A stretch of 64,000 nt of DNA from Naegleria lovaniensis (GCF_003324165.1 NW_025407851.1:416641-480640); one strand, 5' to 3'; positions 31,463-42,908 are shown, counted from the stretch's first letter. Made by a program: numbers and translations. The notes: generated by a model from the letters alone, not told the origin.

Positions 31463-32530
31463 ATGGAACGTCACCAAACGAACAGTAGCCATACGAGAAC
31501 CACAGCTTTCGGAATTGAATCAACCACGAACTACAACTTGGCACAAGTGCTCGATCACAGCCCACTTGACTTCCCTCGTCCTATCCAACAACAACATGTG
31601 TCTTCAAAGGAACAACAACAACAGTTCATGACTCTTCCCTGTGCTGGTGGTGGACAAGTGGACTCATTGATCAATGAATATGAACCCTTGTATCATTCGT
31701 CTTCATCAAATTGCTCGTCATCGTGTTCAGATCATGGTCAATCTCGCATGGAACCACAAGCGACTGGTGAGGCAAGAAGAAAAAGAACCATTCCAAAGAA
31801 TCAAGAAAGATGCGAAATGAAAGAAACAAATTCTTCCATTACGTCGACGAATGGTCGATTGCATGTGGTAAGCTAAATATTTGTGTATGCATGTAATAAT
31901 AATAATACTGAGCATGCTCAATCATCACCTGTGTGAACACCATCTTGTTCGTACATTCACATGTAAATAATGTGACCATGTACGTACGAAATTCCACTAG
32001 TCTCTTGACGAAATGGTAAGTCCTTATGTGTGCGTCTGTCTGTTTGTCAGAGAACCATTGATGAACAGTCCAAGTATTTTCACGCCTCTCAAATGATTGC
32101 TGCCCGCATGTTGGGAGTGAGTGTTTCTACACTGAAACGACGATATAAGGAAGTGAGTCATGGAAAACGATGGCCCTATTCAAAGGTAAGAATTACCAAA
32201 CTTTTTTTGAAGCTAAAACGAACCGTTCTGTTGGAAACATTCATGTTTTACCTTTATCAGATGTCCATTCATGAGAAAAAGAAAAGTTTATGGTTTTATA
32301 TCAATGATGAGAATGAAAATGAAACCACCATTTCTAAAGAGTGTCATCAGGTGCTGCAGAAAGCGTTTCATAATTGTACTCTTCCAACATCGTATTACTT
32401 TTCCGATTTGAAAATGCATCACAAGAGACAAGTCACGTTTCAAAGATATGTGCCCTCGAACCAGCAGCAAGGTGCAGTTGATAAGATACGACCTGATCGT
32501 CATCAGCAGCAGCGTGCTGCGAATAAATAG
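31463..32530 (+). CDS. RWP-RK domain protein 2
   Basis: Three exons in phase 0: 31463-31867, 32051-32185 and 32261-32530, giving 269 residues. The start MERHQTNSSH was chosen because the longer frame upstream has no ATG. A Ser/Gln-rich leader ends in a basic patch (GEARRKRTIPKNQERC). The domain YFHASQMIAARMLGVSVSTL followed by KRRYKEVSHGKRWPYSK carries the RWPYSK signature and the helix-turn-helix-like core. The C-terminal block SLWFYINDENENETTISKEC, VLQKAFHNCTLPTSYYFSDL and VTFQRYVPSN is conserved with the neighbour, so it is probably a functional domain rather than linker. Tandem duplication of the gene at 29700 with about the same length. Targets unknown. Confidence 0.85.
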
Positions 32531-32579
32531 AATTTAGAGCATCAATAGGATTTCGTATATAGTTTTGTTGAATGATTCT

Positions 32580-33602
32580 TTATTTCTTCTTGTGTTTTCG
32601 TTCCTTCTTCTTCTTTTCTCGAATGTATTCGAGAGGAACCTTAAATTCACCACTCTCAACCAATTGTTTAAACTTCTCTTCGACAGTGGCATCTTGGAAA
32701 AACACTACCTTTCCCTTATGAATGTCACTAATTGAAACATTTTCTGAGGTTCCCAATTTTTCATGTAATAATTTTTCTAAAAAAGATGCAAATTTAGATG
32801 TCACTTTTTGATTCTCTGCCAATCCAAGTGATACTCCCAAAGTAGTTCGTGGTTTGACATCAAACCAACTTGGACGATAAATATCCTTAGTACCATGCAT
32901 TGAAATTGTAAATTGTTGTCCATTCATTTCCTTTTTAACAACAAGTTTTTTCTTATTCGTTGGATTCGATTCTTGAGCAATTTCTTGTGTTAAATACTCT
33001 TTGGCTTGCTCCTCTTTTTCAAATGCGACTAGTATTAATCGTGGTCCAATTCTCAGCACTGCACTACAGTTAGGGAAACATGCTTTCAATTCTTGTTCCG
33101 AAATGAAAATATTTTCAGTTTCAACTTTGAGAACTGCTCCTTCCTTCTTGTCTTGTTTTTGCTTCTTTTTCTTGTTTTTCTTCTTCTTCTTGGAGGGTTT
33201 TTCCGATTGGGAAAGAGCTTGATCTAATTTTCGTTTTTTATCTTCCTTGTTGTTGCTTTGGTTTGATGAAGAGGAAGGCTTTGTATTTCCTTTTTGAGAA
33301 AGAGGCTTGTTGAGAGAATTTTTTGCTGATTTTTTAACGAGTTGCTGAGTGGATGATGAATTCTTCAATGCAGATGATGATGAGAGAGGATTGGAAGAGG
33401 TGGTTGTTGTTGTGGATTTCGCATGATCATTTCCCGAACTATTTTCTTGTTTTAATATCAAATTATTTGAAATACCACTTTGATTATTTTCCTGTTTTTT
33501 CAAAGAGGCCAATGTTGGATGATCAGAAGCTTCTGCTGTCGTGTTCTTCTCATTCTTCAATTCCTTTTGAATCATGATTCGTTTCAATCGGTCCCGAAGC
33601 AT
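32580..33602 (-). CDS. Unrecognised Lys-rich, probably nucleolar protein
   Basis: Single exon of 340 residues from ATG at 33602 (MLRDRLKRIMIQKEL). The first half is Ser/Lys/Asn-rich low complexity with a very long lysine run (KPSKKKKKNKKKKQKQ), typical of nucleolar localisation. The second half is folded. ENIFISEQELKACFPNCSAV followed by RLILVAFEKEEQAKEYL resembles an RNA-recognition-like beta-alpha-beta unit but lacks clear RNP motifs. The end is a further Lys-rich tail (REKKKKERKHKKK). It starts 70 bp from the divergent gene at 33673, so expression may be shared. Function unknown; ribosome biogenesis is a guess. Confidence 0.7.
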   Translation of the reverse strand: MLRDRLKRIMIQKELKNEKNTTAEASDHPTLASLKKQENNQSGISNNLILKQENSSGNDHAKSTTTTTSSNPLSSSSALKNSSSTQQLVKKSAKNSLNKPLSQKGNTKPSSSSNQSNNKEDKKRKLDQALSQSEKPSKKKKKNKKKKQKQDKKEGAVLKVETENIFISEQELKACFPNCSAVLRIGPRLILVAFEKEEQAKEYLTQEIAQESNPTNKKKLVVKKEMNGQQFTISMHGTKDIYRPSWFDVKPRTTLGVSLGLAENQKVTSKFASFLEKLLHEKLGTSENVSISDIHKGKVVFFQDATVEEKFKQLVESGEFKVPLEYIREKKKKERKHKKK

Positions 33603-33672
33603 TTTCAATATTTTTTTTGAATTTCACAAATTAATTGTTGAAATTGTTTGGCGATCAAATTTGAAAAAAAAA
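33603..33672. promoter_or_regulatory. 70-bp divergent promoter
   Basis: The only sequence between two ATGs on opposite strands. It is AT-rich with A- and T-runs beside each start. Both genes must use it. Confidence 0.5.
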
Positions 33673-34494
33673 ATGTCGAAAAACAAACGACTCATTGAAG
33701 AATACAACCGCCAGGTGTTAGAACTTTCCAAACAATTCAACGGTTCACAGAAAAAGAAGATTGTTCCAATAGAAGATATTAGCTCTGATTCGGATGGCAA
33801 TGATGATGATGAATGGGAAGATATTGAAGATGATGAATACGGAGAAGATTTTGATCCCAACGTTCATGCATTGGAGGATGATTCCGAATCCGAAGATGAA
33901 GGAACTGATTCCGAAGATGAAGGAACAAGTCTTCCTTCAGAAGAAGCTTCCAAAAAGGTTCAACAAGCTCTTTCAGAGAATGATGCTTTTAAAACATTAT
34001 TCCAGAGTCGAGTTCAAGTAACTGAAAATTGCTATACTGAAACATCAGGACGTGATTCAGTGAGTAGCAAATATGTGGTTCAGATGAAATTCGGAGAAGG
34101 AACCGAGAAACCATCCTTGGAATTACATTTTAAAGGAGATATCCAATATGATCCGATGGAAGAAGGCTCAACAGGGAGCTATCGAGCCACTGTTACCGTT
34201 TTGGACCAATCATCGAGCAAGACTGAATTATTAAGTGGAGAATTATTTAAAAACATGGAAGAAGTCGATTATTGTTTGGGTTATGGAGGAGTTAAATTGA
34301 CTTCCAATGTTAAGAAACTCATGACCGTGTTGAATATTGATTCCAAGATGCTTCTTTCATTGATGGATATGATTTGTACGGCCATTCCAGTGTTTCCTCA
34401 GGGTGATATGGAATTTGTGAGTGAAATTATGCAACTGGTGTATGATTATGTTGGAGAGTCCATTCAATGTCAACAGAAGAAAAAGAAACAATGA
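33673..34494 (+). CDS. Unrecognised acidic protein
   Basis: Single exon of 273 residues starting MSKNKRLIEEYNRQVLELSK, chosen as the first ATG after an A-run and because the longer frame would overlap the divergent promoter. Residues 33-85 are extremely acidic with Ser-Asp/Glu sites (SSDSDGNDDDEWEDIEDDEY) suited to casein kinase 2. The remainder looks folded, with alternating strands (YVVQMKFGEGTEKPSLELHF, YRATVTVLDQ) and C-terminal helices (LLSLMDMICTAIPVF), and it ends in lysines. No family recognised. Divergent partner of the Lys-rich protein at 32580-33602. Confidence 0.7.
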   Translation: MSKNKRLIEEYNRQVLELSKQFNGSQKKKIVPIEDISSDSDGNDDDEWEDIEDDEYGEDFDPNVHALEDDSESEDEGTDSEDEGTSLPSEEASKKVQQALSENDAFKTLFQSRVQVTENCYTETSGRDSVSSKYVVQMKFGEGTEKPSLELHFKGDIQYDPMEEGSTGSYRATVTVLDQSSSKTELLSGELFKNMEEVDYCLGYGGVKLTSNVKKLMTVLNIDSKMLLSLMDMICTAIPVFPQGDMEFVSEIMQLVYDYVGESIQCQQKKKKQ

Positions 34495-34638
34495 AAAATC
34501 TTCAAATAATTTTTAACATGTGTCAGTTCAGCCCTATGACAATACTGTCATGCATTTCTCAGAGATCATTTACATTGAACTGTGTTGTTGAGCGAGAACT
34601 CGAACGTCACATTCCACGTGGGAATAGGACCAAAAAAA

Positions 34639-35553
34639 ATGTTCTCTTTACTTCTCTCTCCCTTCTCCTCTACGACCACTCCGGATCATAACAATTCCAC
34701 TCCTCCAATCACTGAACATGCATCAACTCCCACGATTGAATTTTCTTTTGATTATTTCCAACATGTACAACTTCCAACCGAATTATGGCTCTATATTTTA
34801 CAATATTTACAAATTCCTGATTTGGGGGCCTTCTCAAAATGCGATTCAAAACTCTTCCATTGGATCATGTGTCGAAATGTCAAGAGAGAAAATTCCTTCA
34901 CGTTCACGATCAAGAATTGGTTTTCCAATACGATTGAAACGAGTAAGGAACAAGTGGAATATCAACCCATGCAACAACTTGTTTGGGGACCCATGTTGTT
35001 GAGATACTTTCCGAGATTTCAAATTTCGAGTCTTGAGGGAAGAGTACGGAATTATTTGACCGTTCTGCAGAGGAGAATGAGATTTGTGAAACAACAAGAT
35101 GATGAAATGCCGTCCATTCGAAGACAATTACAATATTCGTCACTAGATTTATTTCGATTGGAACAAGAACGACAACATAAAGAAATGAAAATGAAAATTC
35201 AACAAGGATTAACAACAAATCAGGATGAAAATAATTATCCTAACGGTGCTAAAGTTGATCATGTGTTTGACATTGAAGACTTGTATGATTTTCCTTTGAT
35301 TAAAAAGTCAAAACGTGGATACTTGCACTATCTCGAAGATGATTTCATTGAAAATTGTCAATGGGTCTATAAGTGTCCCTTAAATTTCACACAAATTGCA
35401 GACCATTCTAAAAATTCTACCATATGCTCACATTGCAATGAGAGAGTGTATCGAGTGAGAACTGAACAAGCATTTAAATATCATAGCGACATGGGACATT
35501 GTGTGGCGTTTACGTATAAGGGAGAGAAAAAAATTGGTTGTGTATTGTATTAA
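34639..35553 (+). CDS. F-box protein with C-terminal zinc-binding motif
   Basis: Single exon of 304 residues from ATG at 34639 (MFSLLLSPFSSTTTPDHN). The F-box is at about residues 45-80: VQLPTELWLYILQYLQIPDL followed by GAFSKCDSKLFHWIM. Near the C-terminus CSHCNERVYRVRTEQAFKYH and GHC form a candidate zinc site. F-box proteins bring substrates to SCF ubiquitin ligases through SKP1; the substrate is not evident. The mid region is helical with charged residues. An in-frame ATG 57 bp upstream is possible but less likely. Confidence 0.7.
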   Translation: MFSLLLSPFSSTTTPDHNNSTPPITEHASTPTIEFSFDYFQHVQLPTELWLYILQYLQIPDLGAFSKCDSKLFHWIMCRNVKRENSFTFTIKNWFSNTIETSKEQVEYQPMQQLVWGPMLLRYFPRFQISSLEGRVRNYLTVLQRRMRFVKQQDDEMPSIRRQLQYSSLDLFRLEQERQHKEMKMKIQQGLTTNQDENNYPNGAKVDHVFDIEDLYDFPLIKKSKRGYLHYLEDDFIENCQWVYKCPLNFTQIADHSKNSTICSHCNERVYRVRTEQAFKYHSDMGHCVAFTYKGEKKIGCVLY

Positions 35554-35736
35554 GTGAGTCCAAACCAGGACCCGAGTACCAACATTGTAAATAACATTGT
35601 AAATATACCAAAATTGTTTGAAAATGTATGTTTGTTCTAGCTTCTCAACAATTTGTAAATGTTTTGGAATATTGAAATGAATCATTGAAACAATTAAAGA
35701 GAAAATCACTTTAATAAATTAATGGATTTAATCTAA

Positions 35737-38490
35737 CTACTTCTTGCCAAATCGTCTAAATCTAAGAGCCAAGTAAATACAAATTCTCAAAAACACAAAC
35801 ATTCCAAACAAAATGAGAACATTGCCCCATATTGGAATTTTGCTATCTTGAAATACATAGGCCAATGCTTGTTCTCCATTTTGCAAACATCCAAATGACG
35901 ACAATGTGGTAATTGTATCATTCCAATTCATTCCAGAGCAAATTTCAGTCGTGTATGGCTGCAATGGAAGATAATCTGTTGAATTTGGCAATAATATAGA
36001 GCTGTCATTTCGGAAAGAGCACAAGTCTGAAATATTCACAGATTGTAGTGCTTTTGAAACGGCAGCACATTTGAAATTCAATTGATTAAATTCATTCTGT
36101 GCCATTGCATGAATGGAATATCTAAAAAGTGACGTATATGAGAAGGGATAAAACCACCATCCTATCTGACTATTACGAATTAAATAGCCTCCAAAGCACA
36201 TCCATATTGTCATGAGAACAGATAAAGCTAAATTTCCAACATCAACAGTTTTCACAAGAGCTCCAACTAAGAGACCCAAACTTTCGCTAAGCCACTGAAC
36301 AATGATTAAAATGCCCAAAAGAATGAAAAAGTTTTCAGGTCGATTTTGGAAACCAACAAGCCAATACGTGCAAATTAACATGACACATGGAAATATAGCC
36401 TCTACTGGTGTGTGAACGGTAGTATAGGCAGCATAGTAAGTAAAAGTTCCATATAAATTTCCTTCTCGTTCTCGTGACATCAATGCTCGTTGTTGAGGGA
36501 ATGTGGCCACAACAGATGCTGAGGGTGCATATGCGGCACATGCAACCACAAAGAATAATGCAGAAATTCTGTGTTTGGAGCAAATTAGTGGTTGTTGTTC
36601 ATTAAAGGTATCAAATTTTGTTAGTGAAAAGAATTGAGATTATAAATGAAATATCTCACTACTTACCTATCCGTAATACTTTGTTGATCCAAGGGAAGTC
36701 TAAAATAGAGTAAACCAGTAAAAAGTCCAAGAAAGATGGTTTGAAACAGTTCAGAAATTAGAATGAGAGGATCTCGTACCGTTGTTCTCAAATGACGCCA
36801 TACCAATACCAAGTATTTCACAAGTTCAATCAGGATACGAGAGAATAATGACTCATCTAATTGTTGTTGAGATGATGTTAGTGGTTGCAATTTCTGAGGA
36901 TGTGTTGGAGAGGAATCGTCTTGAACCTCTAATTTTTCCGTTGATAAATTATTTTGACTCAAAAATTTCGTCATTCTGGCATTCTGAATTACCTTATACA
37001 CCTCAGCCATCCAGTCCACTCTGTTTTGCAAGACTGCCATTTCATTTTCGAGCTTCTCCTTCTTCTTTTCTGTGGTGAGAATGGTGTCACCATTATTGGC
37101 ACCAGCTATTTGTTCGTCACCGCCCAGATTTCCCTCGACGGAAATGGAGAGTTGAGATTCTGATTGTTCCAATAATGCAAGAGGTTGTTGAGGTTTTTGT
37201 AATTCAGGTTTCAAGTCAACAAATAACGACTTTTCGATGGGTTGTTGTTGCAAGAACGGATTAGACACTGTGTTAATCAACCAGTCAGCCAAGTTGGTGT
37301 CTTGTGGCACTGAATATCCAATTTTCGAAAAGTAACTCTTAATTTCAGAGATGGGTCCAAAATAAATCAACCTTCCTTTGGAGAGGAGCATGACATTGTC
37401 GAATAAAGCAAACAGTGAAGAGGAAGGTTGGTGAAGAGTGGCCAGAATGGTTTTCTTTTGATCACGAGCCATCGCTGACAGAGTTTTACCGATTTGAAAA
37501 GCAGTGAATGAGTCCAAGCCACTTGAATATTCGTCCAATAGCAATAAATCTGGATTGTTAATGAGTTGAATGGCAATACTGACTCTTCTCTTTTGACCAC
37601 CACTGTTGACATGTAATGTCATACGATTTCGTATTTGTTAATGAAATGTGCTGAGATAATTAGAAACAATCTACTCACCTTGCACCTTTCTTTTCACCAT
37701 TTCCAATTTTCACCTTTCTGCAAGAATAAAGACCCATTTGATTTTCAATTTCAAAAGTTCTGTCACTTCTTTCTTTCAATAATTGTATCAAGCTTTGATT
37801 CTTTGACAGTTTTGATTTGAGAAGAGAGGCCTCCAAAAGAGTCTCATGAATGGTATCTGTCGCAAGTAAAACGTCATCTTGAAAAACATAACCTCCCTCT
37901 TTTTGAAAGAGTTTCTTGGTCATGGGTCTTCCTTTAAACTCAACTTCACCAAAACATTCTTTCGAGTTGTTCACACGACGAGAAATGAGATCTAACAAAC
38001 TGGATTTACCAGAACCTTTTTGAGAGTGGATTAAGGCATTCATTTGAGGACGGACATGATGATGGTGATGACCAAACAAACCAATACAATCATGACACGA
38101 TTTGAATTGGGTTTTCGAAAGAAATATATAAAGAAACATACCTGAACTACCAATAATACAAGTCATTTGACCCTGTGGAAAGGTGCAGCTAATATCCGAT
38201 AAAATCATCTTGTCCTTCTTTTTGTAGCATACATTACGAAGAGTGAGGCCATCCATGTACATGACGGCAGATTCCTCTTCCTGAGGATGCATGTTGGCAT
38301 GTTCATTCGTGAAAGCAGTAGAGGACGAGGATGAAGTTGAAACAGTTTCGTTATTGTTTTTGGACATGCCAAAATCTTTCATGTGTTGTTCATGTCCTAT
38401 CTGTTGCTGATGTGTACTATTGTTGTCCTTCAAGATTGTATGGTTGTTGTGTTCATCACCGTAAGGACGTTGATGGTCGGAATCATTCAT
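35737..38490 (-). CDS. ABCG-type half transporter
   Basis: Four exons, 38490-38142, 38015-37679, 37602-36667 and 36568-35737, with matching phases, give 817 residues. Domain order is nucleotide-binding domain then membrane domain, as in ABCG (White/BCRP) half transporters. The Walker A GSSGSGKSSLLDLISRR is split by intron 1. The Q-loop region is GGYVFQDDVL, the signature SGGQKRRVSIAIQL follows intron 2, and Walker B is PDLLLLDEYSSGLDSFTA with the H-loop ATLHQPSSS. A Gln/Lys-rich linker of about 130 residues follows. Membrane helices include LISELFQTIFLGLFTGLLYF and LILFGMFVFLRICIYLAL. A large extracellular Cys-containing loop lies near the C-terminus. It should work as a dimer exporting lipids or hydrophobic compounds. 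Substrate unknown. Confidence 0.93.
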
Positions 38491-39118
38491 TGTTGGGATG
38501 GATTGATTTTTTAATAATTACAACTTTAACTCAATTTGAAAGAAGTTTTTAAAGCCTAGAAGATGGTTTTTTTCAATATAGAGGTCATCATGGAAATGAA
38601 TTTCTCTCTTTCAACAATAGGGATACACTCGGAAGGAGGAGAGAATGAGAACGAGGTGCTGCGGAGAGGCTCGTTGCCGAAGGACATTTTTTTGCAACTG
38701 CGCGGGCATCGGAGGTCATGAATTTGTAAAGAAGAAAGATTAAAGAATCACACAACCCGGGTTGGTCACGGAAATAAATAAACAGTTTACCAGATAAAGA
38801 ACACACAAATAGATAGATCATTGCCTTGTCGATTTCATAGCTACCTAAAAAGAACATGGGAATGCCTGTTTTTGTTAATCTTTGAGAAGAAGTATAGTAT
38901 CTTTCGACAAGAACAACAATCAACTTGAATCTATATAGAATCAAATGTATAGCGTACGCGCTCTTCAATTGAACCTGAGGCCACTTTAATGTGATAGCAC
39001 AAGGTAGGTCATGAGAATTGCAATGGGTAACGACTAGGGGATAAATTTGGTATTGAGGAATGGATTTGTAAAAACAATAAAAAATAATAAAATTTCAAAA
39101 AAAATAACAGACGACACC
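38491..39118. other. Divergent intergenic region (ABCG/aquaporin)
   Basis: Holds the promoters of both genes. One 126-codon minus-strand frame (38588-38968) has a hydrophobic, irregular composition and no coding look. Nothing else recognised. Confidence 0.45.
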
Positions 39119-40569
39119 ATGTCCCGCCGATTTGACGAAGAGGTGCACGAAGAGAAATTTGATAGACCAGGATCAAAGAAGAAAACTAGTTCCAATATCA
39201 ATTTAGATGATATGGAAAGAGGGCAACGAAAGGAAATTGTTGCTGATGAAATTGAGTTGGAAGATAACAAGGTTCAAGATGTTGATCCAGTCGCTGATTC
39301 CGTGGCCAAGAATATTCTGCCATACTTTACTCATCCCGATATTATTTTCGATTGGCGTGCTGTTTTGGGTGAATTTCTTGGTACCATGTTGGTATGTATG
39401 ATGTTTATGAGTGTTGTTGTAGTTTTAATTTTTGTTTTATTGATTGCTGCTCTCTCTTCAATTATGGACGACGATACAACCTTTCATCAAAAACACACCT
39501 TTTATATATTGGACTACCATCACACTCTTCATGGATACCCAACTTGAACCACACACATCTTTATCATTCTATCATAATTTTAACAACTCACTTGAAATTT
39601 CACAAATGATGACACTCCTGTACCGACATACACCAAAATTTTCATCACCCAAAATCCTTTTTTACGGTGATATGTTACTCTCCTTTCAACATACTCCAAA
39701 ATTCACAATCATTTCCGTTGCTCTTCCTCAATTCACTTACTGTGTGCTCAACAACACGAATTGATCATCACTACAATATGTTTCCACTCTCGAAATAACA
39801 GTTCATCTTGATTGGTACTCTCAGTTCTCAATGGTCCAACGGAGATTACATTCGTGGCTCACTTGGTCACATCTTTGGTTTAATTATTGTCATTCACGTT
39901 TTCGCTCCAATTTCAGGAGCTCACGTAAACCCTGCCGTTACCATTGCGGTCTTGGTCACCCGTAATATTGGTATCATGTCAGGAGTGTTGTACTTGTGTG
40001 CTCAATGTTTGGGTGCCACTGTTGCCTCTTCATTGACTTTGTGGATTGCAGGAGGAATTGACGGAGCTGTCTTTATTTTACCAGCCGACGATGTTGTCAC
40101 TGCTTTGAGAGGTTTCACTTCAGAACTTTTGATGACTTTCATGTTTGTTACAACGATTTTCGGAGCTGCTGTCAAAGTTAAGCACTTGAACACTCAATCA
40201 TACTCTTCTGCACCACATACTGCAAGCAAGATGGTTGAAAATGAGAGCAAGATCTTCTTGGAAGTCAACTTTGAACCTATTGCAAAGATTGTTGCTGCCT
40301 TGTACATTGGTTTGGCTCTAGGTGCTAACGCTATGGCTGGTGCTTTGACTGGTGCCTGCATGAATCCTGCTCGTGCTTTGGGTCCAATGCTCATTTCTTG
40401 GTCCTTCTACAAGCATTGTTGGATTTATTATACTGCTCCATTCTTGGGTGCTATTTTGGCTGCTCTCATGTTTGAATTTGTATTGACTCCAAACAAGGCT
40501 TGCGGACGTCTCTGCAACTTGTGTCCAAAGACTCACCAAGTTATGAAGTTGGGTCAAATGTGGAAGTAA
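39119..40569 (+). CDS. Aquaporin / MIP channel
   Basis: Exons 39119-39391 and 39802-40569 join in phase 0 over a 410-nt GTATGT...CAG intron, giving 346 residues. A charged N-terminal extension of about 75 residues (MSRRFDEEVHEEKFDRPG) precedes helix 1 (DWRAVLGEFLGTML). Both pore motifs are intact: HVNPAVTIAVLVTRN in loop B and CMNPARALGPMLISW in loop E, the latter with the conserved Arg of the selectivity filter. Six membrane segments can be counted, and a Cys-rich C-terminal tail follows (CGRLCNLCPK). It conducts water or small neutral solutes, plausibly for osmoregulation in an amoeba. Water versus glycerol selectivity cannot be decided by eye. Confidence 0.93.
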
Positions 40570-41239
40570 TTCAAAATGTATTCTATATATGCACTACGAC
40601 TGCTATTATTTTTCATGGAAATTTTATATTACCTTATTTCTGCAAGCTGGATTTTTTATTCCTCTTTTGAAGAGTTACTTCTTTAAAACATGCATCGTAG
40701 CTGTTGTAGCAGTACCACATCAAGTGATGGATGTAAACATCCAATTTTGAGATTTCACACTCAAAAATACTGATCTCACCTAGAATTAAAATTGTTTTAA
40801 TTGATAAAACCAAATTTTCTCAAATTGTGTGCGTGGTTCACTTCTCCAGTGTGCTTGTATTAGAAAAACTCCAACAAGTGTGACTTGTAGCTAGTTCCTG
40901 CACTAATCAGTTGCCTCTGGGATTGAAAAGCGAAATGATGGTTGTAACTCTTCACAAAATACACTCATTTGTGCGCAAGTTCATTGACAACAAAAAGGTC
41001 AGCACTCCCCAAATAGAAGAAAACAACGGTTCATGGTTGCAGCATACACACTGAAGTTACATCAATTAAAAAAACCATCGCTTCTTTCTCTCTCTAGTTT
41101 GATTCGTTATCTCTCTTTGAAACTCTTTTCCAAAGGTTTTCACTTCTTCCTTTTAACCGAACTTGATTCTTCCTCTCGTGAACTATTGCTCTGAACAGAA
41201 CCACCAAACAACTATTCTCCACACCTCGAACTATTCGAC
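40570..41239. other. Intergenic
   Basis: Aquaporin 3' region and protoglobin promoter. AT-rich, with no gene, RNA or repeat recognised. Confidence 0.45.
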
Positions 41240-42314
41240 ATGTCTGACACTGCTTCATCTCCTCCAACTACAACTCTTCATTCCCAACAACTCGAAACCG
41301 ATCTTTCCTATCGACTTCAATACCTCACTCAACTCATTGGATTTTCCCATGAGGACATTGTTCTCATTCATCAATCCACACCCATCCTTGCTCCACTAAT
41401 TCCCACTGTGACTGAACTCGTCTATGATCAATTGTTTTCCTTTTCCGTTACGAAACATGTCTTTGCGGAATATGCACTGAAAAAACCATTCACTCTCTTG
41501 GAAGGAAAAGGATTGGATCATAGGAAGGGAGAACAATTGAAGTTTAGAAAGGACATGTTAGGAAGATATTTGGTCAAGTTGGTGACTTGTGATTATGAAA
41601 ATATTAATTTCTTAAAGGTGAGTACTCACGAAGAAGAGGAATGTCTGTTTGGTTCAAACTGATACTGTTGTTTCAATGAATTATAATTGTGGATTACGTT
41701 CATGGTCGTGTAATTTCCTATATTTGGAAAAAATTATGATTTGCTTGATGGTTGGATGTACTGTGTGTGATCTTTTCATTGTGTCTGTGTGCAAACTGCC
41801 ACGATTTTCACAGTATTTGGATTATGTTGGAAAATTACACACTTCAAAAGCAGGAAATCAAAACATTGTGATCGACTACATTCATTGCAACGCCTTATTT
41901 GGATTTGTTTCAGATATTATTACCAATGCCATCATGGAAGCTCCTAAACTTACCTTTTCCACCAAGTGCAAAACCGTTCGAGCTTTCAACAAGTTACTTT
42001 GGATTCAAAATGATTTATTTTCAAGACATTATCAACAACAAGATTTTTCCATCGTGAATGGCTTGGAAAAGAATGATACAGTGTCCAAGAGTTTGGAACC
42101 ATCCGTTTCATCAATGAATGACTCTTCTTCTTCTTCGACTTTGGACAAGAACGATGAATCCTCTCGAGTGGTGTTGGATGTGCCAAATGGAAATTCTCAA
42201 AATGAGCCATCCCCTTCTTCAACTTCGTCTTTGACTCCTGTAACAACAACATTAACCACTGTTTCACCCTTATCCAATGCTTCAAATTCTCTCAACCTTT
42301 CCAATCTCTCATGA
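41240..42314 (+). CDS. Protoglobin-like haem protein
   Basis: Exons 41240-41617 and 41814-42314 join in phase 0 across a 196-nt GTGAGT...CAG intron, giving 292 residues. Residues about 25-200 follow the protoglobin/globin-sensor plan: YLTQLIGFSHEDIVLIHQST, then PLIPTVTELVYDQLF, a middle region with KDMLGRYLVKLVTCDYE, and DYVGKLHTSKAGNQNIVIDY with the proximal histidine in the VGxxH position. The last 90 residues are Ser/Thr-rich and disordered, with no attached kinase or methyl-accepting domain. Protoglobins and globin sensors bind O2, CO or NO and are mainly archaeal and bacterial, with some fungal members. The presence of an intron argues that this is a resident nuclear gene. Confidence 0.75.
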
Positions 42315-42649
42315 AATAAAGTCTCATCTTGAAGAAAATCCTTTTTGGGAGCAGAATGAATTATTAAAAATTCCAACATTCATGTCCGTGAGCGAAAACT
42401 TGCCATGAAAATTCCATCTCTCATTTCCTGCATGGTCGAATATGTGCTGCTGCGGACGCAAGCAATAATTCAAAAGTAAAAGTGGCATGATCCACACAAC
42501 ATTTCAAATTAAAAAACCAGCACTCTCCGGTTGTTGATATTTTGTGTGCTTTTCCCCAACACGACTAGTTACTAAATGCTCAAACGATGATGATGTTCCG
42601 AGAGGTTGCAGCTGAAGCAGCAGCAGGAACCGCCACTTTACTTGCGCAC
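42315..42649. other. Spacer left of the MULE
   Basis: 3' region of the protoglobin gene and sequence that originally lay next to the promoter of the F-box/LRR gene before insertion of the MULE. No gene seen. Confidence 0.4.
42641..42649. repeat. Probable target-site duplication, left (CTTGCGCAC)
   Basis: CTTGCGCAC directly left of the MULE compares with CTTGCCAC directly right of it (45178-45185), equal except for one missing G. It is a slightly decayed duplication, suggesting an older insertion than the element at 815. Confidence 0.55.
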
Positions 42650-42662
42650 GAGTTGTTATATT

Positions 42663-42810
42663 TTGGCACCTTACACCTTACACTTAGTGTCAGTGTCGTT
42701 TGCATTTGACACTTGAGTGCCAAATGAACGAAGTGTGATTTGTATTTGACACTTGAGTGTAAGGTGCTATTTGTATTTGACACTTGAGTGTAAGGTGCGA
42801 AATGGATGTT
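42663..42810. repeat. Left subterminal repeats of the autonomous MULE
   Basis: Multiple copies of ATTTGACACTTGAGTGTAAG and related forms (GACACTTGAGTGCC), inverse to the units at 1750-1890. A weaker set with GGCACTCAAGTGTC and GGCACTCCAGTATT lies at 45040-45160. Confidence 0.7.
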
Positions 42811-42908
42811 GATTGAAATGGAGGTTCTAGTATGTGAAACTAACCGTTAAACTTTGTTCTCAATAAAACCAACACTTCGTTCCTTAGTATCAAACAATTG
42901 ATTAAAAA

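Noticed and set aside
38588-38968. 126-codon hydrophobic minus-strand frame between ABCG and aquaporin
   Set aside because: Lies in a divergent promoter region and lacks codon or domain character; treated as chance.
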